Notes: generated by a model not told the origin, from the letters alone. Shown: positions 44,725 through 53,446, counted from the stretch's first letter. The stretch is DNA of 64,000 bases from Enterococcus mundtii (GCF_002813755.1 NZ_CP018061.1:738501-802500), one strand, 5' to 3'. Program-made: numbers and translations.

Positions 44725-45939
44725 ATGAAGCGGTGGCAAAAAGTGATATTGACTTTATTGGGAATAATCGTACTTCTCATCGGCGGAGTTTCAGCTTATG
44801 GAATCAAGTTTATGGGTGAAGCGAGCCAAACAGTCAATCGGATTTCAAAACAATCTGATCGTGTATCAGCAAAACGTGACGATCGAGTAAGCATTGATGA
44901 TCAAGAACCCTTTTCAGTATTATTATTAGGATTAGATACAGGAGGCCTTGGACGAACAGAACAAGGGAGATCCGATACGATGATGGTCGTGACCGTCAAT
45001 CCACAACAAAAGAAATCAACGATCATTAGTTTGGACCGAGATATCTATACGAATATCGTCGGATATGGGACGGTCGATAAGTTGAACCATGCCTATGCAT
45101 TTGGTGGTGTAGAGATGGCGATGGATTCAATCGAACAATTACTTGATATCCCTATTGACCACTATGTCACGATCAATTTGGATGGTATGAAAGACTTGAT
45201 CGATGCAGTAGGTGGGATCGAGATCGACAATAAAATCGACTTTACTTTAGATGGCGTCCATGTTCCAGAAGGAAAACAAACAGTTGATGGTGAAAAAGGG
45301 TTGGCGTATGCAAGAATGCGTCATGAAGATCCTGAAGGTGACATTGGTCGACAAGCACGTCAACGAGAAGTTGTGACGAAAATCGTCAATAAAGTAGTCA
45401 GTCTTGATGGCGTAAGTAACTATCGAAAACTTTTAGATGCGGCAGGCAACAATGTGACTACTGATTTGGATTGGGATGACATGCTAGATATTGCAACAAA
45501 TTATACCTCTGCTTTCCAAACGATCAAGCAAGACCAACTAAAAGGAAAAGACACGACGATCAATGATGTGTACTACCAAATACTAGGTCAAAATGACTTA
45601 TTATCGATCCAAAACCAATTGAAAAAACAATTAGAGATCAAACCAAGTGATACGTTGCCTAACTTAAAAAATGATAATGCCTATATGATGTTTTATGATG
45701 ACTCAGAAAATGGTGATGGAGATTCCACTGCTAATACCACGACCAGTGAGACATCTGAGTATTCACAAGATACGTACAATCAATATGGCACTGATGGGTA
45801 TGGTCAGCAGTCGGTCTACTCAGAAGACACCTCTCAATACTACGACCCGAATCAGTATAACCAGCAACAATATTATGACCCATACGGCGGTCAGCAAAAT
45901 GATCAAAGCACAGAAACTTGGACAGGCAATGGCTATTAA
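44725..45939 (+). CDS. LytR-CpsA-Psr (LCP) glycopolymer transferase with Q/Y/N-rich tail
   Basis: 404 residues. One N-terminal membrane helix (about 6-28), then the extracellular LCP domain: FSVLLLGLDTGGLGRTEQGRSDTMMVV, SLDRDIYTNIVG, DKLNHAYAFGG, AVGGIEIDN and GLAYARMRHEDPEGDIGRQARQREV, which holds the Arg/Asp cluster that binds polyprenyl pyrophosphate. LCP enzymes attach wall polymers such as teichoic acid or rhamnan to peptidoglycan, so EPA is a natural substrate (inference). From about residue 335 a low-complexity tail rich in Gln, Tyr, Asn, Asp and Ser runs to the end. GAGGTG is the ribosome site. Confidence 0.92.
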   Translation: MKRWQKVILTLLGIIVLLIGGVSAYGIKFMGEASQTVNRISKQSDRVSAKRDDRVSIDDQEPFSVLLLGLDTGGLGRTEQGRSDTMMVVTVNPQQKKSTIISLDRDIYTNIVGYGTVDKLNHAYAFGGVEMAMDSIEQLLDIPIDHYVTINLDGMKDLIDAVGGIEIDNKIDFTLDGVHVPEGKQTVDGEKGLAYARMRHEDPEGDIGRQARQREVVTKIVNKVVSLDGVSNYRKLLDAAGNNVTTDLDWDDMLDIATNYTSAFQTIKQDQLKGKDTTINDVYYQILGQNDLLSIQNQLKKQLEIKPSDTLPNLKNDNAYMMFYDDSENGDGDSTANTTTSETSEYSQDTYNQYGTDGYGQQSVYSEDTSQYYDPNQYNQQQYYDPYGGQQNDQSTETWTGNGY

Positions 45940-45981
45940 CGAGTTTTGTTCATATGATTTATCCAATAAATAAAACAAGTA

Positions 45982-46026
45982 GATATCGAAAATGAAGGAT
46001 ATATCCTTTATTTTCGATATTTTTTG
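45982..46026. terminator. Terminator after the LCP gene
   Basis: ATATCGAAAAT-AAGGATAT folds back on ATATCCTT-ATTTTCGATAT, followed by six T. Confidence 0.9.
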
Positions 46027-46342
46027 TTTTATTTTATTTTTTATTTAGTTATTTTTCGTTTGTTTTAAATGTTTTTCTTATAACAAAAAAACATTTTGGA
46101 ATCATTGGTGGATTTTTTTTGATTGCAGAAATGTCTTAAAAACATTTGTTTATTAGATGTTTTACGCTATTTCAATCAAAATCGAGTAATCTTTTATATT
46201 TTGATTTTTATACTCAAAATTAAAAAACACTAATTCTTATTTAAAAATGTTATATTTTTAGTTTTTATTTGTTATGATATCGTTGTGCAAGAGGGAAATA
46301 CATAGCACGAAATAAAATTGTTGATGGGGGATATACATACTA
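46027..46342 (+). other. A+T-rich leader of the first chitinase gene with AAAACATT boxes
   Basis: 316 bases, very A+T-rich. It holds AAATGTTTTT (46067-46076) and AAAAACATTT (46087-46096) as a perfect inverted pair, another AAAAACATTT at 46138-46147, GATGTTTTA at 46156-46164 and AAAAATGTT near 46243. A TATGAT near 46274 may be the -10. No ORF is seen. Confidence 0.5.
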
Positions 46343-48097
46343 ATGAAAAGAAATGTTCGTCTAAAGAAATTATTGGCTGGTGCTGCATTATGCAGTCTGC
46401 TAGTAGCACCGTTGTTTTTGAATGAACAACAAAGTGCAGCAACAGAACAAACAATCAAAACAACACCTGATTTTGGTGTAGGTCAAGGTATTGAATGGCC
46501 AGAACAAGTCGTTGCACCATTTGTCGATATGACGGCTTATACGTCAGGTACAGAGTTATCGAATAATGGCGCGTTGAATCTAGCGGCGATCGCAAAGGAA
46601 ACAGGGCAAAAATTCTTTAATTTAGGATTTATGCAAGCAAAAGGAATCAAAGATGGTAAGATCGATTGGGCGTGGGGCGGATTTGCCGGATTGAGTGAGA
46701 ACGACAGTGATCAATGGCAATATGAAGGCATTAAAAAAACAATCCGTGAATTAAGAGCGGTCGGTGGAGATGCTGCTGTTTCATTTGGTGGATTGAACAC
46801 AGGTGCTTTCTGGGAAGTCAGCCATGATGAAGATATGCTTTATGATGCTTATATGGAAGTGGTTCAAGGATATGGCTTTACTCGTGTAGATTTTGACGTG
46901 GAAGCAGGGGCGATGGGCTATACAGAAAACTTACTCAATGCGAAAGCAGTCAAACGACTACAAGATACTACAGGAGTGCAAGTAACATTAACATTACCTG
47001 TTATGCCGACTGGTTTGATTTCGACTGGACTAGCCGTATTGCAAGCTTATTTAGAAGCGGGTGTCGATTTGACCAATGTCAATATTATGACGATGTGTTA
47101 TGGTCCGAGTGTCACTGATTATGCACAAGGATCATTAGATGCGGTCGACAATACAATGGTCCAATTGAAGAATCATTATCGCCAATATGCTGGTATCACT
47201 TTGACTGATGAAGAAGCTTATGCAAAATTAGGTACAACTCCTTCGATTGGTTTTGAGAACGAACAACATCCATACTTCACGACAGAAATGTTCAATCAAG
47301 TTGTCGAACATGCAAGAGAACGTAAAATAGGAATGGTTTCTTATTGGTCGATGAACCGTGATGCAAAAACAGATGGTGGACAAGGGCAAATAAAGAACCA
47401 ATTTGAATTCTTGAAAGTGAGTGAAGCATTTGCTGAAGGTAATGAGGGCGGCGGAAGCGAAACTCCGGAAGATAAAGAAAAACCATCTGTTCCGACAAAT
47501 CTTTCTGTTGGGAACATCACAAAAAATAGTGCGCATATCAACTGGACGGCGGCGACTGACAATGACCGTGTGGCAAAATATAACTTGAGATTAGTAGGGA
47601 ATGGACAAACGATCAATGTTACGACTACTTCTCTTTCATACGCGTTTACAAACTTAAAAGATGATACAGAATATACGGTAGAAATCAATGCAGAAGATCG
47701 TTCTGGAAATATTTCGGATACGGCAAAAGTTGCATTCACAACTTTAGCGAATGTAGTAGATCCAGGGGAGCCGGGCGAACCAGGAGAAGCTCCTGCATGG
47801 GAGGCGACAAAAGTTTACCTAAGTGGTGATGTTGTTTCTTATAAAGGTGCATTATACCGTGCCAAATATTGGACACAAAACAGTATTCCAAGTGAGTCAG
47901 GTTTGTATGGTCCTTGGGAATTGATTTCAGGAACGCCAGAAGGTGGCGATGAGATCGCCGCGTGGGAAGCGAATAAAGTTTATGTACAAGGAAATCGAGT
48001 GACGTATAATGGGATCGTTTATGAAGCGCAATATTGGACACAAAACAACAAGCCAAGCGAATCTGGATTGTACGGTCCTTGGAAACAGGTTGGATAA
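46343..48097 (+). CDS. Secreted GH18 chitinase with FnIII and two CBM5/12 modules
   Basis: 584 residues. The signal peptide ends near AA at 32-33. The GH18 catalytic barrel spans about 50-370, with RVDFDVEAG giving the D-x-D-x-E catalytic set (D183, D185, E187) and VSYWSMNRDAK late in the barrel. A fibronectin III module follows (about 383-472; KPSVPTNLSVGNITKNSAHINWTAA), then two chitin-binding CBM5/12 modules (about 485-530 and 540-584), each with a YWTQN motif. It hydrolyses chitin or related GlcNAc polymers outside the cell. The signal and barrel are close to the second chitinase at 50866. GGGGG lies about twelve bases before ATG 46343. Confidence 0.93.
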   Translation: MKRNVRLKKLLAGAALCSLLVAPLFLNEQQSAATEQTIKTTPDFGVGQGIEWPEQVVAPFVDMTAYTSGTELSNNGALNLAAIAKETGQKFFNLGFMQAKGIKDGKIDWAWGGFAGLSENDSDQWQYEGIKKTIRELRAVGGDAAVSFGGLNTGAFWEVSHDEDMLYDAYMEVVQGYGFTRVDFDVEAGAMGYTENLLNAKAVKRLQDTTGVQVTLTLPVMPTGLISTGLAVLQAYLEAGVDLTNVNIMTMCYGPSVTDYAQGSLDAVDNTMVQLKNHYRQYAGITLTDEEAYAKLGTTPSIGFENEQHPYFTTEMFNQVVEHARERKIGMVSYWSMNRDAKTDGGQGQIKNQFEFLKVSEAFAEGNEGGGSETPEDKEKPSVPTNLSVGNITKNSAHINWTAATDNDRVAKYNLRLVGNGQTINVTTTSLSYAFTNLKDDTEYTVEINAEDRSGNISDTAKVAFTTLANVVDPGEPGEPGEAPAWEATKVYLSGDVVSYKGALYRAKYWTQNSIPSESGLYGPWELISGTPEGGDEIAAWEANKVYVQGNRVTYNGIVYEAQYWTQNNKPSESGLYGPWKQVG

Positions 48098-48120
48098 AAT
48101 ACCAATTAATAGTTAATAAA

Positions 48121-48153
48121 AAAACTACGTGAATTGCTCACGTAGCTTTTTTT
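48121..48153 (+). terminator. Terminator after chitinase 1
   Basis: CTACGTGA pairs with TCACGTAG, five-base loop, then CTTTTTTT. Confidence 0.92.
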
Positions 48154-48632
48154 ATGCTAATAATAAGTCTGTTACACCCAATTTTATATAGTTGAGGTCG
48201 GTATTATCGAATAAAGTGAATAAAGAAATTTCCTCTAACTTTAAAAAAGTGTAAACAGGGAAAAGAAATCCGAATTTTTAGACATTATATTTGAATCTCC
48301 AAATCATCAGTTGTTTCTAAAGTAAAGGCTATAAAAATCGGACTATTTATATTTTTTGGTTATTATTCATTTTAATTATTTTTTAATCTAAAACAAATGT
48401 TTATTGATAATTATTATTTATCTTTAAATGAAATTATATTAAAACCCTATTTAATAACTTTTTTAAGTTTTTCTAAATTAAAAAAAATCTAAATAGGTTA
48501 AAATGAGGTTATATAAAAATTATAAAACATTCATATTATAAATAAAGATATTACTTTTTTGTTATTTCGTTGCTATGATGGATGTGTGAGATAGCTATCA
48601 CAAAAAAATAAAATCGCAAGGAGGAATTGCAG
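48154..48632 (+). other. A+T-rich leader of the unknown secreted protein gene
   Basis: 479 bases with no credible ORF. Near the end, TTACTT, a 17-base spacer and TATGAT (about 48574) may form a promoter; AACAAATGTTTATTG near 48391 and AAAACATTC near 48526 resemble boxes before chitinase 1. Confidence 0.4.
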
Positions 48633-49259
48633 ATGAAAAAAATTGTTTTATTAATTGGTATGTTCATTTTAGGAGGAGCTTTTTTTACGATAAATGTCAA
48701 TGCGGAAGCGGATAATTCACATCCTGTAAGTACAAATGGGAATCGACTTCGCTATAATACGCCATATCGTTTAAGAGACAAGAATTTACCTCATCGAAAT
48801 CCTGTGACATTTGAAGCGTGGGCGAGCTATGACTACGCAATATTCGGTCATTATACAAGGCCTGGTTATCGAGGTGGAACGCCGATTATTATTGAAAGCA
48901 CAACTGGGAAAACGGGATTCATTGATTCAAATGATCCAATAGCTATTCGATCAACGAGTTCAAATTGGGGTGGTTGGGTCTATTGGGATGTGACTAATTC
49001 TTATTTAGCTAATTCAGTCTGGTTTACAAACAGACGTGTGCCAATCGGTCATTTAGTTGGGAATTCCCGAGATCGTTCAGTAGGAATCGGTGGTATGACG
49101 TTTAGTTCAAATTTAGGGTTTCCGTTGCCTACATATTTGGAGTTGGGTGGATCCGATGCAAATAAGCCTTGGATGACATTTAGAACAGTAACGCAAAATC
49201 AGCTTATAATGCCACCTATAAACGTTAGAAGGACACCGTTTTTATTAACTGATGCATAA
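48633..49259 (+). CDS. Unrecognised secreted protein between the chitinase genes
   Basis: 208 residues. Signal peptide: MKKIVLLIGMFILGGAFF core, cleavage likely after VNA near residue 22-24. The mature part of about 180 residues has no cysteine and many Gly, Asn, Ser and Trp residues (YRLRDKNLPHRN, FGHYTRPGYRGG, SSNWGGWVYWDV, NRRVPIGHLVG, PTYLELGGSDANKPWMTF), suggesting an all-beta fold, perhaps beta-trefoil. I do not recognise the family. ATG 48633 has an excellent GGAGGAATTGCAG; the TTG at 48627 is inside that spacing. Strong ribosome site and long private leader suggest real expression. Chitin- or host-surface binding is only a guess from context. Confidence 0.7.
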   Translation: MKKIVLLIGMFILGGAFFTINVNAEADNSHPVSTNGNRLRYNTPYRLRDKNLPHRNPVTFEAWASYDYAIFGHYTRPGYRGGTPIIIESTTGKTGFIDSNDPIAIRSTSSNWGGWVYWDVTNSYLANSVWFTNRRVPIGHLVGNSRDRSVGIGGMTFSSNLGFPLPTYLELGGSDANKPWMTFRTVTQNQLIMPPINVRRTPFLLTDA

Positions 49260-49406
49260 GGAGTATAGGTCTCGCTGTGTTCTTGAAGTATCACTTGAAT
49301 GGAAGCGTGTATTGAATAGTAAAAAGCGATGAATTGTTAAGTAATTACATAATAAGTTCGAACTGTTGATCAATAAAAAATAAATATGACAGAAGTGATT
49401 AGCTAA

Positions 49407-49994
49407 AATGGGCTCTTCGTCAAGTTGTGTTGATGGATCCAATCGAAAATGGTGTACAGACGTAATCAAATTGCACGATGGAGATGGGAAAAAGCCTATT
49501 TAAGTGCATTCGTCGATCTCTATGATCGTTCGATTATCTCTTGGGAATTAGGTCATTCAGACAATAATTTACTTGTCGGGAATACGATAAAAAAGCAACG
49601 TATAAGAACTCTGGTGTACGACCATTCCCTCATAGTGATCGCGGATTTCAATACATGTCTTATGACTATAAGAAACTTGAAAAAAATATATGTTCAACAA
49701 AAGTATTTCTCGAATGGGGTGTTGTCTGGATAATCAACCGATTCAAACTTTGTTGGGAAACATTTAAAGAGAGAAAGTTTCATCAAGAAAGCTATCAGAG
49801 CTTTGAAGAGGAAAAGAAATCTGTAAGTAAATATATGCGGTACTATAATAACTACCGCTATTCGGAATCTTTAAATGCGCTTTCTCGGAAGGGGTTTAGA
49901 AAACAAACTGCATGAAAATAGGAATCGAGACACTCGATTCCTAATTTCATGCAGTTTGTTTTTTTCACTGTCTACTTGACGGGAGCCAATTCAA
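49407..49994 (+). mobile_element. Internally deleted, frameshifted IS3-family element
   Basis: The right end (49966-49994, CACTGTCTACTTGACGGGAG then CCAATTCA) and the left end (49407-49432, AATGGGCTCTTCGTCAAG then TTGTGTTG) are degenerate inverted repeats of the IS3 type. Between them only the integrase (orfB) half remains, in several frames: NRKWCTDVIKLHDGDGKK, then KAYLSAFVDLYDRSIISWEL, then HSDRGFQYMSYDYKKLE, then RMGCCLDNQPIQTLLG, then TFKERKFHQESYQSFEEEKK and KYMRYYNNYRYSESLNALS. orfA and the start of orfB are gone. Non-functional remnant. Confidence 0.8.
49901..49962. terminator. Long hairpin at the 3' end of the IS remnant
   Basis: AAACAAACTGCATGAAA plus AGGAATCGAG pairs almost perfectly with CTCGATTCCT plus TTTCATGCAGTTTGTTT; a typical IS transposase terminator. 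Confidence 0.85.
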
Positions 49995-50015
49995 CATTTT
50001 GCTAGATAGGCTTTA

Positions 50016-50498
50016 TTAATTCAAAATAAAAATCGCGTAATTCAAGATAGATGCAAAAAACACCCATAAATAGTAAGGGATCGTCAACCACATTGCTGTG
50101 CGATTGTGCAGCCATAAATGATAGACCAAAGCTGTTAAGAAAATCATTAATAAAGTGATATCGATTGCTGAAATCAAAGTATTTCCAAGGTTGAAGAATA
50201 AAGCTGACCATAAAAGGTTGAAGATGAATTGAATAGTAAAGAGCCATAGTAGTTTAGAGCGGTGTTTTTGATTTTGTGTATTTAGAATAAAGTACAAAGA
50301 AATGCCTATTAAAATATAGAGGACCGTCCACATAGGACCAAAAATCCAACTAGGTGGTGCAAAAGCTGGGAGTTGTAACGAGTAATAATATCTTCCTGGA
50401 TTGCCGCTAAGAATGCCAGATAAAAATCCTAGAGCAACGATTCCGATAATGCAAACCCACAAACGATAATCTTTTAATCGATTGATAGTGTATACCAT
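50016..50498 (-). CDS. TspO/MBR-family membrane protein
   Basis: About 160 residues with five membrane helices, rich in Trp: LPAFAPPSWIFGPMWTVLYILIGISLYFIL, LLWLFTIQFIFNLLWSALFF, HNRTAMWLTIPYYLWVFFASILNYAI. This matches the TspO/peripheral benzodiazepine receptor family (conserved PPxWxFxPxWxxLY block), linked with tetrapyrrole binding and stress in other bacteria. The start is set at 50498, where GGAG stands upstream on this strand; the longer start at 50531 lacks a ribosome site. No operon partner. Gene-free flank 50499-50865 holds the leader of the next gene. Confidence 0.9.
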   Translation of the reverse strand: MVYTINRLKDYRLWVCIIGIVALGFLSGILSGNPGRYYYSLQLPAFAPPSWIFGPMWTVLYILIGISLYFILNTQNQKHRSKLLWLFTIQFIFNLLWSALFFNLGNTLISAIDITLLMIFLTALVYHLWLHNRTAMWLTIPYYLWVFFASILNYAIFILN

Positions 50499-50865
50499 AA
50501 AAAAAACTCCTTTCTTTAGACAGTTTAACATAATTATTTATAACATCACCTATTTATGACTTGTAATTTTTTAAGTTATTTTAAAAAATGTTAATATAGC
50601 GTACATATTGACCAGAATAAATTAGTAACGGGGTGATTAAATCGTTGTTTAAAGCTATTTTAAGTTGATTTTAAAACGTTGTTGCAATACCGAACATTTT
50701 CGTTTTTACTTTTTTATTTAACTATAAAACGGAGATAAAACGATTAAATAACCTTAATTTTTTATTTGTTTTTGTTATATTATTTTGAGTTATCTGATAT
50801 TATAAAATTTGTAATCGATTACGAACAAGGGAAATGAATTAGTTGAATGGGGAGAGTTTAAAAAA
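50499..50865 (+). other. A+T-rich region between tspO and chitinase 2
   Basis: 367 bases shared by the diverging tspO and chitinase genes. It contains A+T-rich boxes (AAAAAATGTTAATA near 50583), a possible -10 (TATTAT at 50798-50803) and the cre-like palindrome at 50809. No ORF. Confidence 0.45.
50809..50823 (+). promoter_or_regulatory. cre-like site ahead of chitinase 2
   Basis: TTGTAATCGATTACG contains the perfect palindrome GTAATCGATTAC and fits the WTGNAANCGNWNNCW consensus except at the last position. It lies just after a possible -10, where bound CcpA would block transcription when glucose is present. Confidence 0.5.
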
Positions 50866-52416
50866 ATGAAGAAAAAAAGTATAAAAAGATTATTAGCTGG
50901 AGCGGCTTTGTGTAGCTTATTGGTTGCACCGTTGTTTTTAAATGAAGAGCAAGGAGCGGCAACAGAGCAAACAGTTCGCGCAACACCTGATTTTGGTGTA
51001 GGTCAAGGGATCGAGTGGCCAGAACAAGTCGTAGCACCATTTGTAGATATCACGGCGTATACTTCAGATGAAGTGCTGTCAAATAAAGGTGCCTTGAATA
51101 TGGCAGCAATTACTAGAGAAACAGGTCAACGTTTCTTTAATCTAGGGTTTATGCAAGCTAGAGGAATCAAAAATGGTAAACTTGATTGGGCTTGGGGAAG
51201 TTTCAATGGTTTAAGTGAAAGTGATAGTGACCAATGGCAATATGAAGGAATCAAGCAATCGATCCGTGAGTTAAGAGAAGTAGGCGGAGATGCAGCTGTG
51301 TCATTTGGCGGATTAAATTCTGGTGCCTTCTGGGAAGTAACGCAAGATGAAGATATGCTTTATGATGCTTACATGGAAGTAATCCAAGGTTATGGTTTTA
51401 CACGTATTGACTTTGACGTAGAAGCGGCTGCTATGGGGTACCACGAAAATTTAGCAAATGCGAAAGCAGTAAAACGATTACAAGATGCAACTGGGGTTGA
51501 TGTGACGTTGACATTACCAGTTATGCCTACAGGATTGATCTCAACAGGATTATCTGTCTTGCAAGCTTATTTAGAAGCGGGTGTTGACTTAACTAACGTG
51601 AATATCATGACGATGTGTTATGGATCAAGTGTGACGGACTATGCGCAAGGTTCATTAGATGCGGTAGACAATACAATGGTCCAATTGAAAAATCACTACA
51701 AACAATACGCTGGTAAAACATTAACGGATGAGCAAGCTTATGCAAAATTAGGTACGACTCCTTCTGTAGGTTTTGAAAATGAACAACATCCTTACTTTAC
51801 AACAGATATGTTCAACTTGGTTGTACAACATGCCAAAGAACGCAAAATCGGTATGGTATCATATTGGTCTATGAACCGTGATGCAAAAGTGGACGGCGGA
51901 CAAGGGCAAGTGAAAAACCAATATGAATTCTTAACTGTCGGTCAAAGTTTTACAGATGGTTCTGAAATGCCTGAAGATACACAAAACCCATCAACACCGA
52001 CAAATGTAGGTTCAGATTTCATTACGACACAGCGTGCGCGTATCAATTGGACAGCGTCAACGGATAATGACCGCATTGCTCGTTATAATCTTAAATTAAC
52101 TGGTGCAGGCGAAACAGTATCAGCGACAACGATGGCTGTGTCTCATACCTTTGAAAACTTGAAGAGCAATACGACTTACACAGTTGAAGTGATTGCAGAA
52201 GACCGTTCTGGAAATGTTTCGGATGCAGCAACTTATACTTTTACTACGCTTGAAGAATCAGAATCTACTCTACCCGCTTGGGACCCTGCAACAGTTTACT
52301 TAGGTGGAGAGCGTGTTACATATGAAGGGCTGATCTATGAAGCGAAATACTGGACGCAAAATGATATTCCAAGTGAATCTGGTCCGTATGGTCCGTGGAA
52401 ACTTGTAACTAAATAA
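50866..52416 (+). CDS. Secreted GH18 chitinase with FnIII and one CBM5/12 module
   Basis: 516 residues, a close paralogue of the chitinase at 46343. Signal peptide of nearly the same sequence (LLAGAALCSLLVAPLFLNE), GH18 barrel with RIDFDVEAA (catalytic D182, D184, E186), FnIII module (about 370-460; NPSTPTNVGSDFITTQRARINWTAS) and a single C-terminal CBM5/12 (about 470-515; YWTQNDIPSESGPYGPW). It lacks the second CBM of its paralogue and has a different linker. GGGGAGAG before ATG 50866. It should act with the LPMO 370 bases downstream on chitin. Confidence 0.93.
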   Translation: MKKKSIKRLLAGAALCSLLVAPLFLNEEQGAATEQTVRATPDFGVGQGIEWPEQVVAPFVDITAYTSDEVLSNKGALNMAAITRETGQRFFNLGFMQARGIKNGKLDWAWGSFNGLSESDSDQWQYEGIKQSIRELREVGGDAAVSFGGLNSGAFWEVTQDEDMLYDAYMEVIQGYGFTRIDFDVEAAAMGYHENLANAKAVKRLQDATGVDVTLTLPVMPTGLISTGLSVLQAYLEAGVDLTNVNIMTMCYGSSVTDYAQGSLDAVDNTMVQLKNHYKQYAGKTLTDEQAYAKLGTTPSVGFENEQHPYFTTDMFNLVVQHAKERKIGMVSYWSMNRDAKVDGGQGQVKNQYEFLTVGQSFTDGSEMPEDTQNPSTPTNVGSDFITTQRARINWTASTDNDRIARYNLKLTGAGETVSATTMAVSHTFENLKSNTTYTVEVIAEDRSGNVSDAATYTFTTLEESESTLPAWDPATVYLGGERVTYEGLIYEAKYWTQNDIPSESGPYGPWKLVTK

Positions 52417-52525
52417 CCTGTATTTTTCATATTACTCCATAAATAAAATGATAAATTGTAAAAAAATATTAATAACTTGTATTAAAAAATGATATTTAAG
52501 TTATTATTGATATAGATATGTAAAA

Positions 52526-52558
52526 GAAGAGAGCCTAAAATAAGCTCTCTTCTTTTTA
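52526..52558. terminator. Terminator after chitinase 2
   Basis: GAAGAGAGC pairs with GCTCTCTTC, then TTTTT. A further 160 A+T-rich bases to the LPMO promoter show a TATAAT near 52602 but no ORF. Confidence 0.9.
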
Positions 52559-52724
52559 TTGAAAAAACAATATGCATAACGAAACATTAAGAAAATATTA
52601 AGTGTATAATAAAATCATTTAGGTGATTAACTATCTTTAGTGTCAATGAAACCCTATTAAATCAATCTTTAAATCTTTTTTTTGAAATCATTTCAACTAA
52701 AATAAAGTTATAAAAGCATAACGT

Positions 52725-52753
52725 TTGTTTTTATTTTAGAAAGCGTTTACAAT
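52725..52753 (+). promoter_or_regulatory. LPMO promoter with overlapping cre-like site
   Basis: TTGTTT (52725-52730), exactly 17 bases, TACAAT (52748-52753). The cre-like TAGAAAGCGTTTACA (52737-52751, one mismatch to WTGNAANCGNWNNCW) covers the spacer and -10, a position suited to carbon catabolite repression. Confidence 0.6.
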
Positions 52754-52781
52754 GAACCTATCAAATATAGGAGGTTCAGTT

Positions 52782-53360
52782 ATGAAAAAGTTTAGTGTTA
52801 TGATGTTCGTAGGAATTGTTATGTTAGGTTTGTTTGGCTTTGGTACATCTGGTTATGCACATGGTTATGTAACATCTCCAGGGAGTCGTGCCTATTTCGG
52901 TACAGCAGCTGCAGGTAATTTGAATCAAAACGTTGGACGCGCACAATGGGAACCACAAAGTATTGAAGCGCCTAAAAATACATTTATCGATGGAAAAATC
53001 GCAAGTGCAGGTGTTAGCGGGTTTGAACCATTAGATGAACAGACAGCAAATCGTTGGCATAAAAGTGTAATTAATACTGGTCCTTTGAATATCACTTGGA
53101 ACTTAACTGCACAACATCGTACAAGTACTTGGGATTACTATATTACAAAACCAGGTTGGAACCAAAATCAACCTTTGAAATTCAGCGATTTTGAATTGAT
53201 CACAAAAATCGATGATAAAGCAACAGTTCCACCAAAAACAGTAAATCAAACAATTACTGTTCCTCAAGATAGAAAAGGCTACAACGTGATTTTAGCTGTT
53301 TGGAATATTTCAGATACAACAAATGCGTTCTATCAAGTAATTGATGTCAATGTTCAATAG
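52782..53360 (+). CDS. Chitin-active lytic polysaccharide monooxygenase, AA10 (CBM33)
   Basis: 192 residues. The signal peptide ends at GYA after residue 26, so the mature protein starts at His27 (HGYVTSPGSRAYFG), the first ligand of the copper histidine brace; the second is His112 (TAQHRTSTWDYY). FYQVIDVN closes the domain; no extra modules. It oxidatively breaks chitin chains in crystals, helping the GH18 enzymes. From memory it closely resembles the E. faecalis enzyme EfCBM33A, which also sits beside a GH18 gene. GGAGG seven bases before ATG 52782; the longer start at 52752 lies before the ribosome site. Confidence 0.96.
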   Translation: MKKFSVMMFVGIVMLGLFGFGTSGYAHGYVTSPGSRAYFGTAAAGNLNQNVGRAQWEPQSIEAPKNTFIDGKIASAGVSGFEPLDEQTANRWHKSVINTGPLNITWNLTAQHRTSTWDYYITKPGWNQNQPLKFSDFELITKIDDKATVPPKTVNQTITVPQDRKGYNVILAVWNISDTTNAFYQVIDVNVQ

Positions 53361-53402
53361 ACAAACCTTGAAGAGAAACCTTTTTAACTGATCATATAAA
53401 AG

Positions 53403-53446
53403 AACACCCATGAAGTGACTCTCATTTTCACTTCATGGGTGTTTAT
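53403..53446. terminator. Terminator after the LPMO gene
   Basis: AACACCCATGAAGTGA pairs with TCACTTCATGGGTGTT, then TATTT. Confidence 0.9.

Noticed and set aside
47228..48056. Several reverse-strand ORFs of 68-132 codons opposite chitinase 1
   Set aside because: All are shadows of the GH18/FnIII/CBM coding frame and lack ribosome sites.
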